Below are positions 28,300 to 39,296 of a DNA stretch of 64,000 nucleotides, one piece after another. The stretch spans positions 15,118,498-15,182,497 of the forward strand of contig JASXTE010000017.1 of the NCBI GenBank assembly GCA_030280995.1. The letters run 5' to 3'. The DNA is from Hemileia vastatrix (Eukaryota > Basidiomycota > Pucciniomycetes > Pucciniales > Zaghouaniaceae). The position numbers and the translations under genes are program-made. The notes below the pieces were generated by a model, which was not told the DNA's origin, did not search any database, and saw nothing but the letters and a program-made list of their open reading frames with translations. Position 1 is the stretch's first letter, and each line of letters starts with the position of its first letter.

Positions 28300-31200
28300 C
28301 CTGTATTTAATAGAATTTTTAAAGGTTTAACATCACCCTGTAAGCATTTGGCACATGTTTTTTTGCTATACTAATAAAAATAATAATATACTGGTAACAA
28401 AAAATTGATCAAATGATAAAGTATTAATAAAACAGAAAGATCAAATACCAGTGGATATGTTTTAAAAAAATACCAGTTGCACTGGAGAAGAGCTGCACCC
28501 TAGATACTAACCATCAAAAAAGTGTTCAGCACAAGTTTGGCCGAACTTGTGCTGGACACTTTTGGTCAGTTGCAGTCATATGAGATCAATTCTCGCTATG
28601 GCAATGAAAAAATATTTTGGATAAAAAACTTCACTAGAAGTAGTTTTACATAGCCAAATTTTCTACCTAGATTTCATCCAAACCACAGGTGCACAATTTT
28701 TTATCTTTGAAAAAAAGTCAATATAGTACAATTTATCCCTGATGGCTCTCATTCGCTTCAACACCTCTACTGGCCTTTGATAGTAGGAATATTACTTGAA
28801 TTTCTTTTTTCATATTTGATCCCTTTAACTTAATTTTTTATTCCTAATATTGCTTTTGGATATCAATTAATAATTTTTAAAATAAACTATTTTCATATTT
28901 TTATACATTTATTTAATAATATTATAAATGGCATAACATCACCTGGTATGCATTTGGCACATGAGTTTTTTCTATACTTATAAAATTAATAATATAATGG
29001 CAACTAAAAATTAATCAAATGATATTAATGAGTGAGGAACAAATATAAAATACCAGTAGACATGTTTGTAAGAAATACTAGATGAACTGAAGAAAAATTC
29101 TACCCTAGCTACTCTACATTAAAAAAGTGTCCAGCACAAGTTCGGCTGAACTTGTGCTGGACACTTATGGTCAGGTGCAGTCAGATGGGAGCAATTCTCT
29201 CTATGGAAATGAAGATAAATTTTTGATATAAAATTACACTAGCAGTAGTTTGATATGGCGAAATTTTCATGCTGAAGTTTTGGTAAAGCTCAAGTGGATT
29301 TTTTTTTATTTTTACAAAAAAGAAAATTTAGTGCAAGTTTAGCCCTGATTGTTCTAATTTAATTCAACATCTCTTTTTTCTGTTTATGGCAGGAATTTAA
29401 CTTGGATTTTAATTTTCATCTTTGATTTCTTTTATTTTACTTTATTCCTCTCAAATTGCTTTTGGATAGAAGTTTATTTTTTGTAAAAAAAATCATTTTC
29501 ATATTTTTTTACTTTATTTAATAATATTATAAAAGGTGTAACATCACCCAGTATTCATTTGGCACACAATTTTTTGCTATACTGATAATATTAATAATAT
29601 AATGGTGAGAAACAATTAATCAATTGATAAATATGAGTGAGGCACAAAGATTTAATAACAGTGGAAATGTTTATAAGAAATTTCAGATGATTAAAAATGA
29701 CTTGCACCCTGGATACTCTTCATGATAAAAGTGTCCAGCACAAGTTTGGCCAAACTTGTTATGGATACTTTTGGTTGCATGCCGTCAGTTGCAATCAATT
29801 CTTTTTATGGAAATGAGACTGAATTATCACTCCATCATTGCACTGAAAGTAGTTTTACATAGACAAATTGTCCCCTGGAAGTTTGTCCAAACCTAAGGTA
29901 GAAATTTTTTTCCTTTGGTAAAAAGTAAATTTGATCCATGTTAATCTATGATGGTGCCCATTTTTTCTGAAGCCTCTACTGGCTCATAATAGCAGAAATT
30001 ATACTTAATATCTTTATTTCATGTTTAATCTCTTTAATTTTAATCTTACCCTTTTATTTATCCTTTAGCTTTTAAATATCAATTTTATTTTGGTAAAACT
30101 GATAACTTTCACATTTTTTTATATTTATTATATTATATTATTAAAGTTGTAAAATCATCCAGTGTACATTCATTACACATTTTTTTTCTATACTAAAAAC
30201 ATTAATAATATAATGGTGACTAAAAAATCATCAAATAATAAATATGGATGACACAGAAAGATCAAATACCCATAGACATTTTTAAAATGAATATAAGATT
30301 AACTGAAGTGGACTTGCACCCTAGCTACTCTCCACCATAAAAGTGTCCAGCACAATTTCAGCTGAGCTTGTGCTGGACACTTTTGGTTGCATGCAGTTAG
30401 ATGGGATAAATTTACTCAATGGAAGTTAAAATGAATTTTTGCTCAATCATTGCACAAGAAGTAGCTTTATACTGCTATACTATCCTCCTGATTTTTGGGA
30501 AAACATCAGGTGGACACTTTTATTAATTTTAAAAAAAAAGAAAAAATATTCCAAATCTAGAACTGGTGGTGCAAATTTGGTCTGAAAACTTAAATTATCT
30601 TTGATGGCAGAAATTTTATTTGAATGTTTAATTTTATATTTAATCACTTTTATTTTACTTTTTTATTCCTGTTTTTGCTTTCAAATATCAATTTATTTAT
30701 TGTAAAACTAATAATTTTCATATTTTTTTTACTTTTATTTAATAAGATTATGAAAGATGTAGCATCTCCCAGTATGCATTTGGCTTACAAATTTTTTCAA
30801 TACTAATAACATTAATATTATAATGGTGAAAAACAATGAATCGAATGATAAATATGAATGACACAGAAAGATCATATACAAGTGGATTTTTTTATAAGGA
30901 ATACCTGATGAACTGAAGAAGACCTGCACCCTAGATACTCACCATCATAAAAGTGTCCAGCATAAGTTCGGCCGAACTTGTGCTGGACACTTTTGTTTGC
31001 ATGCAGTCAGATGGGATAAATTTACTCTATGGAAATGAAAATGACATTTTGCTCAATCATTGCACAATAAGTAGTTTGATATTTCCAAAATGTCCTCCTG
31101 ATGAATTTTCAAAACTCATCAGGACACTTTCTTTGGTTTAACAAAAAAGAAAATATAGTGCAAGTTTAGCCCTGGTGATGCACATTTGTTCTAACACCTC

Positions 31201-34200
31201 TACTTGTTATTGATAGTGGGAATTTTCCTTAGATTTTTTTTTCTTATTTTATCCCTTTTATTTTACTTTTTTATTGCTCATATTGCTTTGGATATCAATT
31301 TTTAATTTTTAAAATAAATATTTTTCATACTCTTATACCTTTATTTAATAATATATGATTAAAGGTGGAACACCACCTGGTATGCATTTTTCACACAAGT
31401 TATTACTATAGTAATAACGTTAACAATATAATGATGACAAATAATTAATCAAATGGTAAATTTAAATGACACAGAAAGATCAAATTCCATTGGAAATGTT
31501 TATAAGAAATCCCTTTTGAGTTTAAGAAGATTTGCTGTATGCCTACTCTCAATTATAAAAGTGTCCAGCACAAGTTTGGCCGAACTTGTGCTGGACACTT
31601 TTGGTTGCATGAATTCATATGAGATAAATTCTCTCTATGGCAATAAAAAATGATATTTCACTCAATTATTAAAGTAAAGAATGTTTAATATTGTAAAATT
31701 TTCCCCTGGATGTCTGTCCAAACCTCAGTTCAAAATTTGTTAGCTATACATAAAAGTAAGTTTAGACCAAGTCTTGACCTAGGGGTCCCCAACTGTCACA
31801 ACACCACTTCTGGCTCTTGATAGTAAAAATTTTAACTTGTATTTTTTATTTCGTATTTGATCCCATTTATTTTCATTTTACTTTTCTATTACTCTTTTTA
31901 ATTTTAAATATCAATTTATTTTTTTAAAAACTAAACATATTCATATTTTCTTAACTTTATATTATAATATTATTAAAGTTGTAACATCACCAATTTTGCA
32001 TTTGGCATGCAGGTTTTTGCTATACTAGAAACATTAATAATATATATGGTGACAAAAAATTAATTATAAGATAAATATGAATGATAAAAAAAAGTTAAAA
32101 ACCCAATAGAAATGTGAAAATCAAAAAACTGATGTACTGAGAAACACCTCCACCCTAGCTACTCTCCATCATAAAAGTGTCCAGCACAAGTTCGGCCAAA
32201 CTTGTGCTGGACACTTTTGTTCAGGTTCAGTCAGATGGGATCAATTCTCTCTGTGGAAATTAAATTAAAAAAATGCTAAATAATTACATTAGAAGTAGTT
32301 TGGTATGGCTGAATTATCCACCTTGAGTTTTTCCAAACCTCAGGTGAAAAATTTTTTATCTTTAAAAAAAATTAAATTTTATCAAAATTAGCCCCAATGG
32401 CACCCATTTGTTTCAACACCTCTACTGGCTCTTGAAGGCAGGAATTTTTCTTAAATTTTTCTTTTTCATATTTGATCTCTTTTACTTTACTTTTTTATCA
32501 CTCATGTTACATTTGGATATTAATTTATAATTTTGGAAAACAAATCATTTTCATATTTTTTTAACATTTTTTAATAATATTATAAAAGGTGTAATATAAC
32601 ATGGCATGCATTTGGCGCACAAGTTTTTTCTGTACTAATAAAATTAATAAAATTCTAATGACAAAAAATTAATCAGATAATAAAATATGAATAACACAGA
32701 AAGATCAAATACCATTTGACATGTTTTAAAAAAATAACAGTTGCACTGAAGAAGACCTGCACCCTAGCTACTCTCCATCATAAAAGTGTCCTGCACAAGT
32801 TCGGCCGAACTTGTGCTAGACACTTTTGGTCAGGTGCAGTCAGATGGGATCAATTCTCTCTATGAAAATGAAAAAAATTATTTGATAAGAAACTTCACTA
32901 GATGTAGTTTGATATAGCTGAATTATCCACCTAGAGTTCATCCAAACCACAGGTACACAATTTTTTATCTTTAAAAAACAATCAATTAAGTACAATTTAT
33001 CCCTGACGGCTCTCATTTGCTTCAACATCTCTACTGGCCTTTGATATTAGCAATAATACTTGGATTTCTTTTTTCATATTTGATCGCTTTAAATTAATTT
33101 TTTATTCCTCATATTGCTCTTGGATATCAATTAATAAATTTTAAAATAAATTATTTTAATATTTTTATACATTTTTTTAATAATATTATAAAATGTGTAA
33201 CATCACTCAGTATGCATTTGGCACACAATTTTTTGCTATACTTATATAATTAATAATATAATTAAGACAAAAAATTAACCAAACAATATGTATGAGTGAG
33301 GCACAAAGATAAAATACCAGTAGACATGTTTGTAAGAAATACCAGATGAACTAAAGAAAAATTCTACCCCAGCCACTCTCCATCATAGAAGTGTCCAGCA
33401 CAAGTTCGGCCGAGCTGGTGCTGGACACTTTTGGTCATGTGCAGTCAGATGGGATCAATTCTCTGTATGGCAACAAAAAAATTTTTTATCAAATTTCACT
33501 AGAAGTAGTTTGGTTTAGCTGAATCATCCACCTGCTGTTCTGCCCAATATCAGGTGTATAATTTTTTATCTTTAAAAAAAAGGTCACTTATTACAATTAA
33601 GCCCTGATGGCTCCCATTTGCTTTAACACCTCTACTGGCTCTTGATAGCAGGAATTTTACTAGTATTTTTTTCATATTTGAACTCTTTGAATTTTATTTT
33701 ACTCTTTTATTCCTCTTTTTACTTTTAAATTTCTATTTAATTTTTGTAAAACTAATCCTTTCCATATTTATTTACATCTTTTTTAAAAAATTATTGAAGG
33801 TATAACTTCACATGGTATGAATTTGTCACACAAGTTTGTGCTATACTAATAACATTAATAATATAATGGTGATAAAATATTAATTGGATGATAAATATGA
33901 AAGATACATACTGATCAAATACCAGTAGACATGTTTATGAGAAATACAAGATGAAGGAACTAAAGAAAATTTCCACCCAAGCTACCCTCCATCATAAAAG
34001 TGTCCAGGACAAGTTCGGCTGAACTTGAGCTGGACACTTTTAGTCACGTGCAGTCAGATGGGATCAATTCTCTATATGGCAACAAAAAAACATTTTTTTA
34101 TTAAACTTCACTACAAGCAGTTTTGTTTAGCTGAGTCATCCACCTGTTGTTCTTCCCAACCTCAGGTGTATCATTTTTTATCTTTAAAAAAAAGGTCACT

Positions 34201-34520
34201 TATTACAATTTAGCCCTGATGGCTCCCATTTTTTTCAACACTTCTACTGGCTCTTGAGAGCAAGAATTTTACTAGTATTTTGTTTTTCATAATTGATCTC
34301 TTTGAGATTAATTTTAAATTTTAATCCCTCATATTGCTTTTGTATATCAATTTATTTTTTGTAAAACAAATCATTTTCATATTTTTTTACCTTTATTTAA
34401 TAATATTATAAAAGGTGTAACATCACCCGGTATGCATTTGGCACACTAGTTTTTGCTATACTTATAATATTAATAACATAATGGTGACAAAAATCAATCA
34501 AATGATAAATATGAGTGAGG
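28300..34520. repeat. Ten-unit tandem array, ~608-bp period, each with a ~44-bp palindrome
   Basis: Palindromes with half-site AAGTGTCCAGCACAAGTTCG start at about 28519, 29122, 29727, 30339, 30949, 31557, 32173, 32782, 33387 and 33996, so spacings are 603-616 bp. Units at 30949 and 31557 are nearly perfect around the centre CGGCCG; others carry one to five mismatches. Between palindromes each unit has a second inverted repeat, the block CAACACCTCTACTGGCTCTTGA, and GTAACATCACCCGGTATGCA. No coding capacity is evident. Confidence 0.9.
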
Positions 34521-35204
34521 CACAAAGGTCAAATACCAATTAATCAATAGTTCTTTTTAATATTATAAATTTTTTGATTAAATAAAATGGTAATAATGAA
34601 TTATATTTTTCATCCACAATTCCACTCTAATGATTCCCACTGCACAAAAAGGGTTCACTTGGTCCTTTCTTTACTGCTTGTGCATATATTTTATTGCCCA
34701 CAGTACTACAATTTTTTGTAGTGATTATCCCACATCTGATTCAGGAATATTTTTAAACAATATAAGTTTTTTTTACAAAAGACCTTATCATATCCAATAT
34801 CCCACAAAAAATACAACCTGTTTTTGTATTAAAGCCCGTTAATTATTAAGAAATTGTTAAAATAATTAGATTAGACCCTGGCACAGCTAGATCCATACCA
34901 ACCGACCTAAAGTCTTTTCAATATTGAAAACAATTAAATAAAATTATGATATCATACTAAATTATGGGCACCAACCATAATTCAGCACTTCTCATTTGCT
35001 CTGCTACAAAATGAGTGCATGTAGCATTTTTCTAACGTTGGACTGTTTTTCTTCCTTCCCCCACACCTTTAGTCCAGAATGAAAATTTAGTATGAGTTTT
35101 GGTCAAAATGGTTTGCCAGTGTTATCTGTATGCAATATGAATTCATATTGCATATTTCTATTTATGCATAAAATATACTCGTTAAGCATCATTTTTTTTG
35201 CATT

Positions 35205-35550
35205 TTTCAATCATTATGCATATTTATGTATATTCATATGCATATTCATTATACAGATTTATATGCATATTAATATATTTTATTCATATACGTATATGCA
35301 CCTTTTTTGCATATTCAATATGCATATTTTTAATGCATATTCAATATGCATATTTTTATGCATATTCTATGCATATTCAATATGCATATTTTTATGCATA
35401 ATCAATATGCATATTTTTTATGCATATTTTTATGCATATTTTTATGCATATTTTTATGCATATTTTTTATGCATATTTTTATGCATATTTTTTATGCATA
35501 TTTTTATGCATATTTTTTATGCATATTTTTATGCATATTTTTTCTTCATA
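35205..35550. repeat. ATGCAT-rich tandem repeat
   Basis: A run of TATGCATATTTT units, most regular from 35385 to 35545 with a period of 12-13 bp, grading into ATGCATATTCA units upstream. It creates long but meaningless frames of M, H, I, F, Y and A residues. Confidence 0.85.
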
Positions 35551-35944
35551 GTCATTATGCATACACTTTGGATAGGCAATTCACATCAATTTTTAGCATG
35601 CAATAAGTATCCACCATGCAAATTCAAATGCATATGCATCTATATCATACACGCAACATATATTCAAGTTTAATATTTGAATATTAAGGTATGCTAAGTG
35701 GTGTTGTTCAACCTTTTGCCAAACCTGAGATTAACTGATGTTCAATGTGGTTCTTAAGCTCTGCTCAAGGAGGGATTGTTCTGGATTCAATCTGTGACAG
35801 TTTATTTTTTCAATGTTTTTTCATCAGATTTAAAAACATCTTTCTGACAGTTTCAGGATGGTTTCCCAACAGTTTCCTGACAAATTCCTAATAGTTTCAA
35901 AAATAGGGAACTGCTAGCAGTTCACCCTTAGATTTCCTGTGGTG

Positions 35945-38509
35945 CCTGCTGCAAAATTTCCCCTCATGGACTGGCATAGAAGGCTTGGCCATACCAATGA
36001 AAACACAATTCAAACTATCATCAGGACTGGAATTGGTGCTGGCTTTTCCCTCTGTATGACACCAGGTAAGATTGACTGTGAAGATTGCTTAATAGCAAAA
36101 AGTACAAGGAAACCATCAGCAACACAGAAATCAAGACCAGAATCAATGATGAGCCTTATTGTTGGAGACCTGGTTGGTCCTATGGATCCCACTGTTAATG
36201 GGGCAAGATGGGCGGCAATGTTTAGAGAAAGTTCAACTTCCTATGGTGAGGTATTTTTGCTCAATTCCAAATCTGAGGCCACAACTGCTTTTGCCACCTT
36301 TTATAAAAAGCTTGAAAATGTTACTGATAAGAAATTACAAGCATTAAGAACTGATGGGGGAGAAATGCATGGTAAACAGATGGCTCAGATCCTGGCTGAC
36401 ATTGGAGCTACTCATGAGATCACCTGTTCTCATCATCATGAACAAAATGGATCAGCTGAACGTTTCAACAGAACTGTTGGTGACATTTCCAGGAAGATCT
36501 TACTAGCAAGTGAACTACCTGAATGTTTCTGGGGCCTTGCTTACAAATGGGCAGCTCATGTTCACAACCAGCTCCCCAATGTAAAGACTGGTGACAATAC
36601 TCCTCTGAAGCTCATGTACAATTGTGACACAACTTACTCAAAACTCAGAATATTTGGTGAAACAGACTTTGTCCATATCCATAAAGAAACTAGACATAAA
36701 CTGGACCAACAGGCTTTGATTTGTAAGTTTATAGGTTATTCTTTGAATAATGCAGGTTGGATTTTTTGTCACCCAGAATCAAACTCCTTTTTTGAATCTG
36801 CAATGGCTGTTTTCCCTGGTGACGGACTGCCTGCTCACAACACTGCTTATCAACCACCACCATCCAAAGTATCTCTTTCTCATATACTCAATAATATGAA
36901 ACTAGGTGATTTCAAGGATGAGGAAACTTTTACCTCTCAGGAAAAAGCTGTATGTGATACTGTTAAAAATGGTTTATCCCAATCATCCATTATTTCCAGA
37001 ACACATCTGAAAGCTATGATCTCACCTGACAGTCGCAAGTGGGACCAAGCTTGCAAAAGGGAACTGCTAAACATGAAAGATGTGGATGTGTTGTATTAGG
37101 AGAAGCTCCCCCCTGGCTCCAAGCTCACCAATGCAAAATGGGTCTTCACAATCAAAAATCCTTCTTCCAAAACTCCAACCTACAAAGCACAATATGTAGA
37201 AAAAGGTTTTTTACAAAAATATGGTATAGATTTTACTGACACCTTTGCTCCAACTGCCACTTTTGCTTCACAACGCATTCTACTCACTTTAGCAGCTTAT
37301 CACAAATGGCCTGTAAAATCTTTTGATGTCACTGCTGCTTACCTTCACAGTCCAATTGACAAAGCAAATTGGGTGCAACCTCCTGAAGGTTACCAGCTAT
37401 GTGACGTTTAAAATGCACTACACTTAAAGAAAGCCCTCTATGGTACCAAGAAAGCAGCAAGATGCTGGTGGCTTCACATAGCCAGCAAATTGGACTCTCT
37501 GGGGTATAAGGAAAGTCAGTATGATAAAAGTTTCTAGGTTCTTAGGAAGAAGGTTTGTTTAGGTTTGATATGGATACATGTTGATGATGGTATAGTTACT
37601 GGTAGTAGTGAGGAGGTGTTAATGGGTTTGGAAGTTGGTTTGGATGGTAGTTTGAAGGTAAAGTGGAATGATAATGTTGATGGTATAGTAGGTGTTTCTA
37701 TCAAAGAAGTTCCAGAAGGTTTTGATCTGCACAATTTCCAGCTCATTGACAAGATTCTATGGACTCATAACCACTCTGGCTTGACCACAAGATCACCTCT
37801 ACAAAACAATTAGGAAATCACCGCTGCAAAAGATGAAGAGGTAGCTATAGAGACAACTAGAAATCTCTCTATTTTAGGTGCTCTCAGTTATGTGGCAGTA
37901 GCAACTAGACCAGATCTGTCTTTCCCAGTCAATTTTTTGGCACGCTTCTCTGCCAAACCTACTGCCACCCACTGGATTTCCCTCAATTACCTTCTTAGAT
38001 ATGTCCAGCACACCGCCACCTTTTGTCTTCCTGACCGTAACTCACCACTTGAACTCCTATCTTTTTCTGAATCCACTTGGAATAACAAAGAATTCTCAAG
38101 AGCTCAAAGTGGACAACTGCTACTCCTTAACTTTTGCCCTATTGTATGGACATCAAGGCGCCAGTTGTCAGTAAGTGATTCATCATGCACTGCTGAATAT
38201 GTGGCTCTTGGTGGTGGTATGAAAGACGCAATTTCGATCTCAAACTTGCTCAAAGATATCTTTCCTGATATCTCCCCTATCAAGATCTTCTGTGACAAAA
38301 AAGGAGATATTGCAAATGCAAAAGATAACCCTGGAAACAAGAGGACATGGCATGTGGATAGGTGTTTCTATATTGTGAATGAACAACTTTTTCTAAAAAA
38401 AGCAACGTTGGAATGGGTTCCCACTGCTCAAATGAGGGCAGATATACTCACAAAATCACTGGGCCCATCTCTAACAATTCTAAGAAGGAAGGATGTATGT
38501 GTGTGGTGA
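35945..38509 (+). pseudogene. Copia integrase-RT-RNase H region, broken
   Basis: Continues the polyprotein interrupted at 26528. A GAG-pre-integrase finger (MDWHRRLGHTNE) comes first, followed by integrase (GDLVGP, LRTDGGEMHG, QNGSAERFNRT) in one open stretch to 37099. A TAG stop follows VDVLY. RT comes next (KSFDVTAAYLHSPID, HVDDGIVTGSS), with stops near 37410, 37535 and 37812. RNase H (DSSCTAEYVALGGGMKDAI, KTWHVD-type block, ADILTKSLGP) ends at 38509. Four or more in-frame stops after the integrase make it inactive. Confidence 0.9.
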
Positions 38510-38632
38510 TGGGGTTATATTTCTCTTCTCTTTCTTCCCCCTTTTTTTTCTTCTCATTTCATTTTATTTCTTTTTTCATTTTGGAGTTGGTTATTTTTGC
38601 ATGGGGGGATATCAGTAATATATTTCATAGCT

Positions 38633-38643
38633 AAGTGGGGGGA
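38633..38643 (+). promoter_or_regulatory. Polypurine tract of plus-strand Copia
   Basis: AAGTGGGGGGA directly precedes the 3' LTR start TGTTAAGTC at 38644. Confidence 0.75.
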
Positions 38644-38760
38644 TGTTAAGTCACTAGGACTCTGTACTTAGTTATGTGTGCAAATGTATATAGTCTGTAG
38701 TTGCTGCGTCCCCTGTTCTCCAGTTCTTCCCGGAGTTCTACAGGCTGACACCGTTCTACA
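38644..38760 (+). repeat. 3' LTR of plus-strand Copia element
   Basis: 117 bp, aligned end to end with 24237-24353 with about nine or ten differences; followed by ATTAT. Confidence 0.92.
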
Positions 38761-38765
38761 ATTAT

Positions 38766-39031
38766 ATATTCTTTCTGATAATAGAATAATAGTCTATTAT
38801 GAATAATAGAAATTCTATAATGCAATTCAATAATTGAATAGAATAATAGCTATAATAGATGTGCGATGCTCTGGTGCTTGGCCACGTGTTGAGGGGGTGG
38901 TTGTTAGATCTTAACCACGACACATCATTCCATATATAAAAGAAGTTAGTAGTTAAGGAAATGCATTGATATTTCATACTAAAGCCATCACTTGCCTGTG
39001 TAGCCAACAATAACTTTGTTGACCTCACTTG
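38766..39031. other. AT-rich spacer between two Copia elements
   Basis: ATAATAGA-type runs to about 38865, then unremarkable sequence. No gene seen. Confidence 0.5.
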
Positions 39032-39144
39032 TGTAGCACGGTGTCAGCCTGCAGAACTCCGGAAAGAACCGGAGAACAGGGGACCCCATGACTACAGTCT
39101 ATATCTCAAATGACTATGTACATAAGGTGCCTTGGCATATAACA
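39032..39144 (-). repeat. 3' LTR of minus-strand Copia element
   Basis: 113 bp; on the minus strand TGTTATATGCC..GTGCTACA. It is preceded on that strand by a G-rich tract (complement of CCCCCCC at 39146-39152), the expected polypurine tract. Confidence 0.9.
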
Positions 39145-39296
39145 TCCCCCCCACATGGTCATTTAAACTATTCCAGTCTAATTATCCTTCCCACTTGTAA
39201 ATAACCATCACAAAATTAAAAGAAAGTGAAAAAAAATATAAAAGAGAAAAAAGAAATAAGAAAGAAAAGAAATAATCCCCCCCATTCCACCATATT

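Larger units (their letters stand above)
26528..35944. mobile_element. 9.4-kb CACTA-like element with palindrome array, non-autonomous
   Basis: Inverted ends of about 37 bp: left CACCACGGGAAATCTAGGGG, right (complement) CACCACAGGAAATCTAAGGG, both running on into a GCTAGC-centred palindrome. Aligning the split Copia codons with the second Copia copy shows the insertion added the element plus three bases: CGT on the left and CCT on the right, one mismatch from a 3-bp duplication. CAC tips with a 3-bp duplication suggest the CACTA group. No transposase or other long coding region is visible. The interior is a 608-bp tandem array, shorter related repeats, and an ATGCAT-rich tract. Confidence 0.7.
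24237..38760 (+). mobile_element. Ty1/Copia LTR retrotransposon, split by a CACTA-like element
   Basis: LTRs of 117 bp (24237-24353 and 38644-38760) begin TGTTAAGTCAC and end CTACA. They differ at roughly nine or ten positions, so this copy is much older than the young Gypsy. The flanks share ATTAT (24232-24236, 38761-38765). Integrase lies before RT, the Copia order. Removing 26528-35944 leaves about 5.1 kb, a normal size for Copia. Confidence 0.93.

Noticed and set aside
28519..34041. CRISPR-like array
   Set aside because: The repeats are about 608 bp apart with similar spacers and large palindromes in fungal DNA, so this is a satellite inside a transposon.
35092..35673. Frame of 193 codons rich in M, H, I, F, Y and A
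   Set aside because: It is the translation of the ATGCAT tandem repeat. All frames show similar strings and there is no domain.
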